A DNA stretch of 64,000 nucleotides from Bradyrhizobium sp. 1(2017) (GCF_011602485.2 NZ_CP050022.2:1260001-1324000); one strand, 5' to 3'. Positions 16,210 to 24,930 are shown, numbered from the stretch's first letter. Notes: generated from the letters alone by a model not told the origin. Numbers and translations: made by a program.

Positions 16210-16968
16210 ATGCAGTTGAAAGACGTAGCCGTTCTCATCACCGGCGGTGGCTCGGGCCTCGGCGCCGCGACCGCTCGCGCCATGGCCGCCAAAGGCGCCA
16301 AGATCGGCGTGATCGACCAGAGCAAGGAAAACGCCGAGAAGGTTGCGGCCGAAGTGAAAGGTGTCGCGCTCCATGCCGACGTCACCAGCGAGGAGCAGAT
16401 CAAGGCGGCGATCGCGAAGGCGGAAGCTACGCATGGCGTTGCCCGCGTGCTGATGAACTGCGCCGGTATCGGCGGCTCGCAGCGCATCGTCGGCCGCGAC
16501 GGCGTCTACCCCTTGGAAAAATTCGCGCGCATCATCAACGTCAACCTGATCGGCACCTTCAATTGCCTGCGGCTGTTCGCCGAGCGCCTGGTCACGATCG
16601 AGCCCGTCGGTGAAGAGCGCGGCGTCATCATCAACACGGCCTCGGTTGCCGCCTACGAGGGCCAGATCGGCCAGATCGCCTATTCGGCATCGAAGGGCGG
16701 CGTCGTCGGCCTGACGCTGCCGGCCGCGCGCGACCTCGCCAGCCAGAAGATCCGCGTCAACACCATCGCGCCCGGCCTGTTCTTCACGCCGCTCTTGATG
16801 GGCCTCAATGAGGAGGCCCGCAAGAGCCTCGGCGCCCAGGTGCCGCATCCCTCGCGTCTCGGCGATGCCAACGAATACGGCATGCTCGCGGTGCACATGG
16901 TCGAGAACCCGATGCTCAACGGCGAGACCATCCGTCTCGACGGCGCGATCCGCATGGCGCCGCGGTAG
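16210..16968 (+). CDS. SDR-family 3-hydroxyacyl-CoA dehydrogenase-like protein
   Basis: 252-residue short-chain dehydrogenase. The NAD-binding motif is ITGGGSGLGAATARAMA (~10-26). VIDQ after beta-2 suggests NAD preference. MNCAGIGG is at ~80, a Ser in NTASVAAYEG at ~145, and the catalytic Tyr-x3-Lys in AYSASKGG at ~158-162. The group resembles type-2 (HSD17B10-like) 3-hydroxyacyl-CoA dehydrogenases, fitting the oxidation step between crotonase and thiolase. AGGAAAGG is well placed before the ATG. Next to tetR and followed by repeat DNA before the crotonase gene. The likely role is oxidation of a 3-hydroxyacyl-CoA intermediate in this cluster. Confidence 0.9.
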   Translation: MQLKDVAVLITGGGSGLGAATARAMAAKGAKIGVIDQSKENAEKVAAEVKGVALHADVTSEEQIKAAIAKAEATHGVARVLMNCAGIGGSQRIVGRDGVYPLEKFARIINVNLIGTFNCLRLFAERLVTIEPVGEERGVIINTASVAAYEGQIGQIAYSASKGGVVGLTLPAARDLASQKIRVNTIAPGLFFTPLLMGLNEEARKSLGAQVPHPSRLGDANEYGMLAVHMVENPMLNGETIRLDGAIRMAPR

Positions 16969-16978
16969 TTCTCTTCTT

Positions 16979-17160
16979 CCCTTTTCCCCTTGTGGGAGAA
17001 GGTGGCATAGGCGGCCTTCGGCCGCCGTTCTTGGGAACGCCGATGCTCGCATCGGCTATGGCGCCGGATGAGGGGTGTCTCTCCGTGGAGACAGACCCCT
17101 CACCCCAAGCGAGTTGCTTGGTTAGCGAGTGCATGCCCTCTCCCACAAGGGGAGAGGGCG
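16979..17160. repeat. Palindromic intergenic repeat (family A), long copy
   Basis: Contains CCCTTGTGGGAGAAGGTGGC near the left end and GCCCTCTCCCACAAGGGG, AGAGGGC at the right end, which are inverted relatives. Between them lie GCGGCCTTCGGCCGCC and GGATGAGGGGTGTCTCTCCG, AGACAGACCCCTCACCCC. Same family as 9830-9982. It separates the SDR and crotonase genes and would fold into a strong RNA structure within the presumed transcript. Confidence 0.8.
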
Positions 17161-17201
17161 CAGAAATCGGCACCATCGTTGCGGATGAAGGAAAGTCGCC
17201 C

Positions 17202-18008
17202 ATGTCCCAACCGCTGCTGATCGAGCATGACGACGGCGTCGATCGGGTGACGCTCAATCGCCCTGATAGCCTCAACGCGCTCGATCCGGGGCTGATCGAC
17301 GCGCTCAATGATTACTTCCAGGGCCTCCAGCGCAACCGCGACACCCGCGTCGTTGTGCTCAGGGGCGCGGGCAAGAATTTCTGCGCGGGGCTCGATCTCA
17401 AGGCCGCGATGGCGCGCCGCGCCGGGCAGCAGGAGCCGCCCGGTGTGACCGAGTCTCTCGACTCGCAGCGGCGTATTGCCGACATCGTGATGCTGATGCG
17501 CCGTTGTCCGCAGCCAATCCTTTCGCTGGTGCAGGGCGCGGCAGCCGGCGGCGGCTTTGCCCTGGCGCTGGCCTCCGACATCCGCATCGCGACGAAATCG
17601 GCGCGGATGAATTGCGCTTTCATCAAGCTTGGCCTCGGCGGCTGCGACATCGGCACCAGCTACTTTCTGCCGCGCCTCGTCGGCGTGTCCGTCGCGTCGG
17701 AACTGATCCTGACGGGGCGCTTCATCGGCGCCGAGCGCGCGCTTGCGGTCGGTCTCGTCTCCGAAGTCGTCGACGAGGACAAGCTCGACGACGCGGCCGC
17801 GCCCTATGTCGACGCGATGATGACGGCCTCACCCGTGGGACTGCGCCTGTCGAAGGAATGCCTCAACATGAGCGTCGATGCCGGTTCGCTGGAAGCTGCG
17901 ATCGCAATGGAGGACCGCAACCAGGTTCTGTGCAGCCGCTCCGAGGAATTTTCGGAAGGCATCAGGGCCTTCCTTGAGAAGCGAAAGCCTGTCTATATCA
18001 AGCGCTGA
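17202..18008 (+). CDS. Enoyl-CoA hydratase/isomerase (crotonase) family protein
   Basis: 268-residue crotonase-fold protein. The start at 17202 is chosen by the GAAGGAAAG site and by homology; the longer frame reads through repeat DNA. The first oxyanion-hole element is RGAGKNFCAGLDLKAA (~60-75), the second GAAAGGGFALALASDIR (~110-126). The two Glu residues of classical hydratases are not at the usual places. An Asp in GGCDIGTSYFLP sits where dienoyl-CoA isomerases have theirs. Hydratase function is therefore not assured; an isomerase, or a hydratase with another acid, is possible. It lies in the presumed operon just before the CoA ligase (43-bp gap). Confidence 0.87.
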   Translation: MSQPLLIEHDDGVDRVTLNRPDSLNALDPGLIDALNDYFQGLQRNRDTRVVVLRGAGKNFCAGLDLKAAMARRAGQQEPPGVTESLDSQRRIADIVMLMRRCPQPILSLVQGAAAGGGFALALASDIRIATKSARMNCAFIKLGLGGCDIGTSYFLPRLVGVSVASELILTGRFIGAERALAVGLVSEVVDEDKLDDAAAPYVDAMMTASPVGLRLSKECLNMSVDAGSLEAAIAMEDRNQVLCSRSEEFSEGIRAFLEKRKPVYIKR

Positions 18009-18051
18009 ACGAGAACGATCCGCAAAGGACGATAATTCCGGGAGACGCAAA

Positions 18052-19923
18052 ATGAGTGGGAGCGCGGCGGCGGTGATGACGAAGCCCGCCTTTCGCAAGG
18101 TCGAGTGGCTCGCGCGCGACATCGACATCGCGCGCCGCGGCGACGGCACGGTGGTGCTCAAGTCGCGCATTCCGCTGCAGCCTTACGAGAAGCACATCCC
18201 GGCCTCGCTGGCGAAATGGGCGAGGGAAGCGCCCGACCGTATCTGGCTGGCGCAGCGCGGCGGACCCGATCGCGAATGGCGCAAGGTATCCTATGGCGAG
18301 GCCAAACGCACCGTGGATGCGTTGACGCAAGGACTGCTGAACCTCGAGCTCGGGGGACGACCGGTCACGATCCTGTCCGGCAATTCGATCGAGCACGCGC
18401 TGATGACGCAGGCGGCGATGCAGGCGCGCGCTCCGGCGGCTCCGGTGTCGCCGGCTTACTCCTTGATGAGCCACGATCACGTCAAGCTGAAATATCTGTT
18501 CGATCTGATCAAGCCGGCCGTGGTGATGGTGCAGGACGGCCCGACCTTCGAGAAGGCGTTGAAGGCGCTCGACCTCACCGGCGTCACCGTCGTCCACGTT
18601 GCGCGGCCCTGCGAGGGCGTCAAGAGCGTCGGCTTTGCCGAGCTTGCGGCAACGCCGGTGACGAAGGACGTCGAGGCGTCGACCGCGAAGATCACGGCTG
18701 ACACCGTCGGCAAGCTGCTGTTCACGTCGGGCTCCACTGGCATGCCCAAGGCCGTCATCAACACGCAAGGCATGATGTGCGCCAATGCGGCGATGATGAT
18801 GCAGGTGCGGCCGCGTTCGCCTGACGGTCCGATCTCGACCATGCTGGACTGGATGCCGTGGAACCACACCATGGGCGGCAATGCCGCGTTCCATCCGATC
18901 CTGGTCGATGGCGGCACGCTCTATATCGACGACGGCCGGCCGATGCCGGGCCAGTTCGAGGAGACGCTGAGAAACCTGCGCGAGATCTCGCCGACCTATT
19001 ACGCCAATGTGCCCGCGGGCTATGCGGCGCTTGCGGCGGCGATGGAAAAGGACGAGGCGCTGTGCCGCTCGTTCTTCAAGAATCTGTCGATCATGGCCTA
19101 TGGCGGTGCGCGGCTGCCGGACGATCTCTACGATCGCATGCAGGCGCTGGCAGTGAAGACGACCGGTGAGCGCATCGTGTTCTACACCGGCTGGGGCTCG
19201 ACCGAGACCGCGCCGACCTCGACCGGCACCTATTGGGACACCGAGCGCGTCGGCCTGATCGGCCTGCCGTTCCCCGGCGTCGAATTGAAGATGGTGCCGT
19301 GCGGCTCGAAATACGAGCTGCGCCTGCGCGGCGTCAATGTCACGCCCGGCTATTTCGGCCAGCCAGATTTGACGACGAAGATGTTCGACGAGGAAGGCTT
19401 CTACTGCATCGGTGATGCCGGCATCTTCGTCGACGATTCCGATCCGGTGAAAGGCATCATCTTTGCCGGGCGCGTGGTGGAAGACTTCAAGCTCACCACA
19501 GGTACCTTCGTGCATGTCGGCTCGCTCCGTACCGACGCGATCGCGGCCGCAACGCCCGTGGTGCACGACGCGCTGGTCGCGGGACAGGATCGCGCCTTCA
19601 TCGGCCTCCTGGCCTGGCCGAACCTGCACGCCTGCCGCCAGCTCGTCGGCAATCCCGATCTGAGCTTTGCCGATGCGGTGAAGCATCCGGAGGTGATCGC
19701 CTGCTTCAGGCGCGGGCTGGAAGCGCACAACAAGGACTGCGAAGGCGCCAGCAGCCGCATGATCGCCCGCGCGATGCTGATGGTCGAGCCGCCCTCGATC
19801 GACGGCAACGAACTCACCGACAAGGGTTACATCAACCAGCGCGCTGGCCTCGAGCGCCGTGCTGCGCTGGTGGAGCGGCTCTATGCGGATCAGCCCGGTG
19901 AAGATGTGATCGTGCTGCGATGA
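18052..19923 (+). CDS. Feruloyl-CoA synthase-like acyl-CoA ligase
   Basis: 623-residue AMP-dependent ligase. The start at 18052 follows a GGGAGA site (18040-18045); the long upstream frame overlaps the crotonase gene. The adenylation loop is LFTSGSTGMPKAVINT (~224-239) and the A5 motif YTGWGSTETAPT (~380). YCIGDAGIFVDDSDPVKGIIFAGRVVEDFKL corresponds to the A7/A8 Asp and hinge. Length and the GRVVEDFKLTTGTFV block fit the feruloyl-CoA synthase (Fcs) group, which activates hydroxycinnamic acids, but related ligases accept other aromatic or alicyclic acids. It anchors the proposal that the cluster starts from a carboxylic acid taken to its CoA thioester. Confidence 0.85.
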   Translation: MSGSAAAVMTKPAFRKVEWLARDIDIARRGDGTVVLKSRIPLQPYEKHIPASLAKWAREAPDRIWLAQRGGPDREWRKVSYGEAKRTVDALTQGLLNLELGGRPVTILSGNSIEHALMTQAAMQARAPAAPVSPAYSLMSHDHVKLKYLFDLIKPAVVMVQDGPTFEKALKALDLTGVTVVHVARPCEGVKSVGFAELAATPVTKDVEASTAKITADTVGKLLFTSGSTGMPKAVINTQGMMCANAAMMMQVRPRSPDGPISTMLDWMPWNHTMGGNAAFHPILVDGGTLYIDDGRPMPGQFEETLRNLREISPTYYANVPAGYAALAAAMEKDEALCRSFFKNLSIMAYGGARLPDDLYDRMQALAVKTTGERIVFYTGWGSTETAPTSTGTYWDTERVGLIGLPFPGVELKMVPCGSKYELRLRGVNVTPGYFGQPDLTTKMFDEEGFYCIGDAGIFVDDSDPVKGIIFAGRVVEDFKLTTGTFVHVGSLRTDAIAAATPVVHDALVAGQDRAFIGLLAWPNLHACRQLVGNPDLSFADAVKHPEVIACFRRGLEAHNKDCEGASSRMIARAMLMVEPPSIDGNELTDKGYINQRAGLERRAALVERLYADQPGEDVIVLR

Positions 19924-19942
19924 GCGCGCAACTCTCTCACCT

Positions 19943-20040
19943 CGTCATTCCGAAATGGCCCGAAGGGCCAGGCCCGGAATCCATAACCCCGGCTGGTGGA
20001 TATGGATTCCGGGCTCGCGCTCCGCGCCCCGGAATGACGG
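19943..20040. repeat. Palindromic intergenic repeat (family C)
   Basis: CGTCATTCCGAAATGGCCCG at the left and CCCCGGAATGACGG at the right are inverted copies. Internally GGCCCGGAATCCATAACCC and GGATATGGATTCCGGGCTC also pair. It fills the gap between the ligase and first acyl-CoA dehydrogenase genes. The same element recurs at 21219-21320 and 40909-40985. Confidence 0.85.
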
Positions 20041-20083
20041 CATCAATGAATGCGACGAACAAGATAAACAAGGGTAGCCCGCC

Positions 20084-21211
20084 ATGAACTTCGATTTCTC
20101 CGACGATCAGAAACAGCTCCGCGACCAGGCGCGCAAATTCCTCGCCGAGAAATGCTCGCCCAAGGCGGTGCGCGTCGTGCTCGACGGCAAGGCGCCCTAT
20201 GACAAGGAGCTGTGGAAGGGTCTCGCCGAGATGGGCTTTCTCGGCGTTGCGATCCCTGAAGAGTTCGGCGGTGCGGGTGCCGGTCATCTCGAGCTCTGCG
20301 TGATCGCGGAGGAAATGGGCCGCGCCAACGCGCCGGTGCCGTTCTCCTCGACTGTCTATCTCGCCGCGGAGGCGCTGCTGATCGCCGGCAGCGACACGCA
20401 GAAGAAGAAATGGTTGCCGGCGATCGCCTCGGGCGAGGCGATCGGAACGCTGGCGCTGTTCGAGGGCAAGGGCAATCCGTCGCGGAAGAACATCAAGCTC
20501 ACCGCTGCGAACGGCGTGCTCAACGGCGTCAAGAAGCCGGTCGCCGACGGCGCGATCGCCGATTTCGCGGTGGTTGCCGCGCGCACCGGATCGAGCGGTC
20601 GCGACAGCGACATCTCGCTGTTCCTGGTCGATCTCAAGGCCGGCGGCGCCGAGGTGAAGAGCCTCACCAATCTCGATCCGACCCGCGGTCAGGCCGAGAT
20701 CAGTTTCAAGGATTGCAGGGCCGAGCCGCTGGGAGCTGCCGGCGACGGCTGGAGCATTCTGACCCAGGTGCTCGATCGTGCCGCGGTGCTCTGCGCCTTC
20801 GAGCAGGTCGGTGGTTCCGACCGCGCGCTGGAGATGGGCCGCGACTACGCGCTCGACCGCATCGCCTTCGGCCGGCAGATTGGCTCGTTCCAGGCAGTCA
20901 AGCACATGCTCGCCGACATGTATGTCTCAGCGACGCTGGCGCGCTCCAACAGCTATTACGGCGCCTGGGCGCTCTCGACCAATGCCGCCGAACTGCCCGA
21001 AGCCGCAGCTGCCGCGCGCATCAGCGCGACGCAGGCGTTCCAGCACTGCGCCAAGAACAACATTCAGGTTCACGGCGGCATGGGTTTCACCTGGGAGTTC
21101 GACTGCCACATGTACTACCGCCGCGCCAATGCGATGGCGCTCGGGCTCGGCAGCCTCACCTATTGGGAAGACCAGCTGATCGACCGCATGCGCAAGAAGA
21201 ACGCGGCGTGA
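20084..21211 (+). CDS. Acyl-CoA dehydrogenase (FadE-type)
   Basis: 375-residue flavoprotein oxidising acyl-CoA to enoyl-CoA. N-terminal helical domain (FSDDQKQLRDQARKFLAEKC), middle beta domain (LFEGKGNPSRKNIKL), then the C-terminal helical domain with RIAFGRQIGSFQAVKHMLADM (~265-285) and QVHGGMGFTWEFDCHMYYRRA (~328-348). It lacks the usual C-terminal GTxEIxRNIIA tail, as do shorter subunits of heteromeric dehydrogenases that act on ring or side-chain CoA esters. First of three dehydrogenase genes in a row, separated by repeats. Possible partner of the two 413/414-residue enzymes downstream; heteromer formation is inferred only. Confidence 0.9.
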   Translation: MNFDFSDDQKQLRDQARKFLAEKCSPKAVRVVLDGKAPYDKELWKGLAEMGFLGVAIPEEFGGAGAGHLELCVIAEEMGRANAPVPFSSTVYLAAEALLIAGSDTQKKKWLPAIASGEAIGTLALFEGKGNPSRKNIKLTAANGVLNGVKKPVADGAIADFAVVAARTGSSGRDSDISLFLVDLKAGGAEVKSLTNLDPTRGQAEISFKDCRAEPLGAAGDGWSILTQVLDRAAVLCAFEQVGGSDRALEMGRDYALDRIAFGRQIGSFQAVKHMLADMYVSATLARSNSYYGAWALSTNAAELPEAAAAARISATQAFQHCAKNNIQVHGGMGFTWEFDCHMYYRRANAMALGLGSLTYWEDQLIDRMRKKNAA

Positions 21212-21218
21212 CGTTGTC

Positions 21219-21320
21219 GTCATTCCGGGGCGGTGCGATAGCGCCGAACCCGGAATCTCGAGCTGAGTCGATAACCTCTGGATTCCGGGCTCGATGCTTC
21301 GCATCGTCCCGGAATGACGG
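21219..21320. repeat. Palindromic intergenic repeat (family C)
   Basis: CGTCATTCCGGGGCGGTGCG at the left pairs with the CATCGTCCCGGAATGACG right end. The internal AACCCGGAATCTCGAG and CTCTGGATTCCGGGCTC also pair, and GATGCTTCGCATC forms a small hairpin. Non-coding spacer between two acyl-CoA dehydrogenase genes. Confidence 0.85.
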
Positions 21321-21335
21321 AAGAAGAGAACAAAG

Positions 21336-22577
21336 ATGAACTTCGACGACACCCCGCAGGAAGCCGAATTCCGCGCGACCGCCCGTGCCTGGATCAGCGC
21401 GAACGCGCCCAAGCAATACGAGGACGAGCTGCGGAAATCCTCGCTCGGCCGCACCGTGCTCAAGAACGCTAACATTCTCGAGGTGGCAAAGGCCTGGCAA
21501 AAGAAAAAGGCTGACGCCGGCTGGGCCTGTCTGCACTGGCCGAAGGAATATGGCGGCCGGGGGTCGTCGCCGATCGAGCGCGTGATCTGGCAGCAGGAAG
21601 AGGGGCCGTTCGGCCAGCTGTCGCGCATGTTCATCATCGGCCACGGCATGTGCGGGCCGACCATGATGGCGTTCGCGCGCGAGGAGCACAAGCGCACCTA
21701 TCTGCCGCCGCTCGCATCAGGCGAAAAGGTGTGGTGCCAACTGTTCTCGGAGCCGGCCGGCGGCTCGGACGTCGCGGGCCTGCGCACGCGCGCGGAGAAG
21801 GACGGCGACGATTGGGTGATCAACGGGCAGAAGATCTGGACCTCGGGCGCGCATTATTCCGACTACGGCATCCTGCTCACCCGCACCGATCCGACCGTGC
21901 CCAAGCACAAGGGCCTCACCATGTTCTTCCTGGACATGAAGAGTCCGGGCGTCGAGGTGCGGCCGATCAAGCAGGCCAGCGGCGCCTCCGACTTCAACGA
22001 GGTCTATTTCACCAATGTCCGCATCCCCGACCATCAGCGCCTCGGCGAGGTCGGTGACGGCTGGAACGTCTCGCTGACCACGCTGATGAACGAGCGCAGC
22101 GCGATCGGCGCGGCCGTCTCGACCGGTTTTCCGGAGCTGTTCGAATATTGCTCCAGCCTCATGCTCGACGACGGCCCGGCGATCGAGGACCGCGCGGTAC
22201 GCTCGAAGTTGGCAAATTGGGCGGTGAAGGCGAGCGGCCTGAAATACACCAGCATGCGCGCGATCTCGGCGCTGTCGAAAGGCGAGCGGCCAGGGCCGGA
22301 GAATTCCATCGGCAAGCTGGTGGCGGGCTCCATGATCCAGGACGTCGCGACCTATGCGCTGGATCTGCAGGGTGCGAGCGGCGTGATCAGCGGCGAGGAT
22401 GCCGAGCTCGCCGGCCGCTTCCAGGCGATGCTGTTGCGGGCGCCGGGCACCCGCGTCGAAGGCGGCACCGACGAGATCATGCGCAACATCATCGCCGAGC
22501 GGGTGCTGGGCCTGCCCGGCGATATCAGGGTCGACAAGGACGTGCCGTTCAACAAGATCCCGACGAAGGGAAGATGA
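21336..22577 (+). CDS. Acyl-CoA dehydrogenase
   Basis: 413-residue acyl-CoA dehydrogenase. Motifs in order: LHWPKEYGGRGSSPIERVIWQQEE (~65-88), QLFSEPAGGSDVAGLRTRA (FAD/substrate-binding, ~130-148), INGQKIWTSGAHYSDYGI (~160-177), IKQASGASDFNEVYFTNVRIP (~210), and the C-terminal EGGTDEIMRNIIAERVLGLPG (~380-400). In medium-chain enzymes the Glu before Gly-Thr is the catalytic base; here the residue before Gly-Thr is Gly. Catalysis may use another acid or require a partner subunit. The next gene is a close paralogue with the same N-terminus (MNFDDTPQEA), so they arose by duplication together with their flanking spacers. Confidence 0.92.
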   Translation: MNFDDTPQEAEFRATARAWISANAPKQYEDELRKSSLGRTVLKNANILEVAKAWQKKKADAGWACLHWPKEYGGRGSSPIERVIWQQEEGPFGQLSRMFIIGHGMCGPTMMAFAREEHKRTYLPPLASGEKVWCQLFSEPAGGSDVAGLRTRAEKDGDDWVINGQKIWTSGAHYSDYGILLTRTDPTVPKHKGLTMFFLDMKSPGVEVRPIKQASGASDFNEVYFTNVRIPDHQRLGEVGDGWNVSLTTLMNERSAIGAAVSTGFPELFEYCSSLMLDDGPAIEDRAVRSKLANWAVKASGLKYTSMRAISALSKGERPGPENSIGKLVAGSMIQDVATYALDLQGASGVISGEDAELAGRFQAMLLRAPGTRVEGGTDEIMRNIIAERVLGLPGDIRVDKDVPFNKIPTKGR

Positions 22578-22582
22578 GTCCG

Positions 22583-22733
22583 TGTCCCGGACGCGGTGCG
22601 GTACGAAGTACGCTCCGCAGAGCCGGGACCCAGAAGGCGACAATGGGCCCCGGCTCTGCAGCGCACCGCCATAGCACGTCGAAGACGTGCGTAAACGCAC
22701 TTGTGGCGCTGCGCCGCGTCCGGGGCACGAAAG
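22583..22733. repeat. Long imperfect inverted repeat (family B)
   Basis: GTGTCCCGGACGCGGTGCGG at the left and GCGCCGCGTCCGGGGCACGA at the right form inverted ends, with CTCCGCAGAGCCGGGACCC facing GGGCCCCGGCTCTGCAGCGC inside. It closely resembles 23999-24147, including an ACGTCGAAGACGTGCGTAAA segment. It separates the two paralogous dehydrogenase genes. Confidence 0.85.
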
Positions 22734-22747
22734 AGGAGAGTTCGAAG

Positions 22748-23992
22748 ATGAATTTCGACGATACCCCGCAGGAAGCCGCCTTCCGCGAGACCGCGCGCAA
22801 ATGGGTCGAGGCGAACGGGCCGAAGGAGCTGCATGCCGAGCTGTCAAAATCCTCGCTCGGCCGCATCCGGCTCGCTCACCACGACATCGTCGATGTCGGC
22901 AAGGCCTGGCAGAAGAAGAAGTTCGAGGGCAACTGGGCTTGCCTGCATTGGCCGAGGGAATATGGCGGCCGCGGCGCGACGCCGATCGAGCGCGTGATCT
23001 GGCAGCAGGAGGAGGGCGTCTATGGCAAGCTGACGCAGCCGTTCCAGATCGGCGAGGGCATGTGCGGCCCGACCGTGATGGCTTTCGGCAGCGAGGATGC
23101 CAAGCGCCGCTATTTGCCGAAGCTCGCCTCGGGCGAGGAGATCTGGTGCCAGCTGTTCTCCGAGCCATCTGCCGGATCCGACGTTGCGGGTCTGCGCACC
23201 CGCGCAGAGAAGAAGGGCGACAATTGGCTCGTCAACGGCCAGAAGATCTGGACTTCGGGCGCGCATTATTCCGACTACGGGCTCCTGATCGCGCGCACCG
23301 ATCCCAACGTGCCGAAGCATAAGGGGCTCACCATGTTCTTCCTGGACATGAAGAGCCCGGGCGTCGAGGTGCGGCCGATCAAGCAGGCCAATGGCATGCA
23401 GGAGTTCAACGAGGTCTATTTCACCGACGTCGTGATCCCGGACAGCCAGCGTCTCGGCGCCGTCGGCGAAGGCTGGAGCGTGTCGCTGACCACGCTGATG
23501 AACGAGCGCATGTCGATCGGCGCGCGGCTCGCCACCGGCGTCCCCGAAATGTTCGAGTTCTGCTCCAATCTCATGCTCGAGGACGGGCTAGCGATCGACG
23601 ATCCCGCCGTGCGCTCGAAGCTTGCGAGCTGGGCGGCGAAGTCGAACGGGCTGAAATACACTAGCTACCGCACGATCTCGGCGCTCTCGAAGGGCGAGCG
23701 GCCGGGCCCGGAGAATTCGATCGGCAAGCTGGTCTCGGGCATGATGCTCCAGGACATCGCGACCTACGCCATGGACCTGCAGGGCGCGGCCGGTGTTCTC
23801 ACGGGCAGCGACGAGGAGACGGTGCAGGGCCAGTTCCAGCAGATGCTGCTGTCCTCGCCCTCGATGCGCATCGCCGGCGGCACCGACGAGATTCTGCGCA
23901 ACATCATCGCCGAGCGGGTGCTGGGCCTGCCGGGCGATATTCGTGTCGACAAGGACGTGCCGTATAACAAGATCCCGACCAAGGGACGTTGA
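22748..23992 (+). CDS. Acyl-CoA dehydrogenase (paralogue of the preceding gene)
   Basis: 414-residue acyl-CoA dehydrogenase. The start at 22748 (MNFDDTPQEAAF) is set by alignment with the upstream paralogue; the longer frame runs through repeat DNA. It shares EYGGRGATPIERVIWQQEE, QLFSEPSAGSDVAGLRTRAE, NGQKIWTSGAHYSDYG and a C-terminal GGTDEILRNIIAERVLGLPG, again with Gly in place of the Glu before Gly-Thr. The tail DVPYNKIPTKGR is nearly identical to the first copy. The pair could handle successive substrates or form heteromers with each other or with the 375-residue dehydrogenase. It ends just before another family B repeat and the nitroreductase gene. Confidence 0.92.
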   Translation: MNFDDTPQEAAFRETARKWVEANGPKELHAELSKSSLGRIRLAHHDIVDVGKAWQKKKFEGNWACLHWPREYGGRGATPIERVIWQQEEGVYGKLTQPFQIGEGMCGPTVMAFGSEDAKRRYLPKLASGEEIWCQLFSEPSAGSDVAGLRTRAEKKGDNWLVNGQKIWTSGAHYSDYGLLIARTDPNVPKHKGLTMFFLDMKSPGVEVRPIKQANGMQEFNEVYFTDVVIPDSQRLGAVGEGWSVSLTTLMNERMSIGARLATGVPEMFEFCSNLMLEDGLAIDDPAVRSKLASWAAKSNGLKYTSYRTISALSKGERPGPENSIGKLVSGMMLQDIATYAMDLQGAAGVLTGSDEETVQGQFQQMLLSSPSMRIAGGTDEILRNIIAERVLGLPGDIRVDKDVPYNKIPTKGR

Positions 23993-23998
23993 TATGTC

Positions 23999-24147
23999 CG
24001 TCCCGGACGCGGTGCGGCGCGAAGTGCCGCTCCGCAGAGCCGGGACCAGGAGCCACAATGGGCCCCGGCTCAGCGCCGCACCACCATAGCGCGTCGAAGA
24101 CGTGCGTAAACGCACTTATGGTGCTGCGTTGCGTCCGGGGCACGAAA
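23999..24147. repeat. Long imperfect inverted repeat (family B)
   Basis: CGTCCCGGACGCGGTGCGGC at the left and GCTGCGTTGCGTCCGGGGCA at the right are inverted ends. Internal CCGCAGAGCCGGGACC faces GGGCCCCGGCTCAGCGCCGC. It shares the GCGTCGAAGACGTGCGTAAA segment with 22583-22733, suggesting both arose from one source element. Confidence 0.85.
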
Positions 24148-24159
24148 GCGAGACTAGCC

Positions 24160-24873
24160 ATGGACGCCAAAGTGCCCAACGCCCGCTCTTCCAATGACGA
24201 CCGCATCGGCGTGCTCGAGGAGCTCCTCAACGAGCGCTATTCCGTCCGCGCCTTCCTCCCCAAGGAGGTCGACCGCGCCACCATCGAGCACGTGCTGACC
24301 ACCGCACAACGCACGGCCTCATGGTGCAACAGCCAGCCGTGGCAGGTCGTCATCGCCAGCGGCACGGCCAAGGAGCGCTTTCGCCAGGCGATCTACAAGG
24401 AGGCGTCCGGGGGGCTCGGCGACGATTACGATTTCACGCCGCCGCGCGAGTATGTCGGCGTCTATCTCGAACGCCGGCGCGAGAGCGGTTTCCAGCTCTA
24501 CAACACGCTGGGCATCGCCCGCGGCGACAAGATGGCTTACGCGAAGCAGGCGCTGGAGAATTACAATTTCTTCGGGGCCCCGCATGTGGCGATCATTCAC
24601 ACCAACGAGCCGCTCGGCATTTACGGTGCGATCGATTGCGGTGCCTATGTCTCCAACTTCATGCTGGCCGCGCAGGCGCTCGGGCTCGGCACCATTCCGC
24701 AGGCCGCGCTCGCGCGCCATTCCAGCCTGATCCGGCGCCATTTCAACCTGCCCGAGGATCGCCGCGTCGTCTGCGGCATCTCGTTCGGCTATGCCGACCA
24801 TGCACACAAGGTCAACAGCTACCGCACCTCGCGGGCAAATGTCGCGGATACCGTGGCCTTCGTGGACGAGTGA
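24160..24873 (+). CDS. Nitroreductase family flavoprotein
   Basis: 237-residue NAD(P)H:FMN oxidoreductase-type protein. The start at 24160 excludes upstream repeat DNA. The FMN-phosphate binding motif is NERYSVRAFLPKEV (Arg-x-Ser/Val-Arg type, ~24-37). TASWCNSQPWQVVIASG (~54-70) and AAQALGLGTIPQAAL (~175) are standard nitroreductase blocks, and RRVVCGISFGYAD (~205) is near the end. Some members reduce quinones, nitroaromatics or enoyl-type bonds or dehydrogenate ring CoA esters. It is the last gene of the + strand catabolic run, followed by a hairpin terminator. A redox role in the pathway is inferred from position. Confidence 0.87.
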   Translation: MDAKVPNARSSNDDRIGVLEELLNERYSVRAFLPKEVDRATIEHVLTTAQRTASWCNSQPWQVVIASGTAKERFRQAIYKEASGGLGDDYDFTPPREYVGVYLERRRESGFQLYNTLGIARGDKMAYAKQALENYNFFGAPHVAIIHTNEPLGIYGAIDCGAYVSNFMLAAQALGLGTIPQAALARHSSLIRRHFNLPEDRRVVCGISFGYADHAHKVNSYRTSRANVADTVAFVDE

Positions 24874-24904
24874 TCGGGCGCCGCGCTGTTCTCGCTCGCA
24901 TGCA

Positions 24905-24930
24905 AAGGCGGCCGCGGAAGCGGCCGCCTT
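24905..24930. terminator. Hairpin terminator between convergent genes
   Basis: AAGGCGGCCGC (24905-24915), GGAA tetraloop, GCGGCCGCCTT (24920-24930): an 11-bp perfect stem midway between nitroreductase and ecfG, which converge. The T-tracts are short (TT on one side, TTT on the other), so termination would depend mainly on the very stable stem. Confidence 0.65.
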
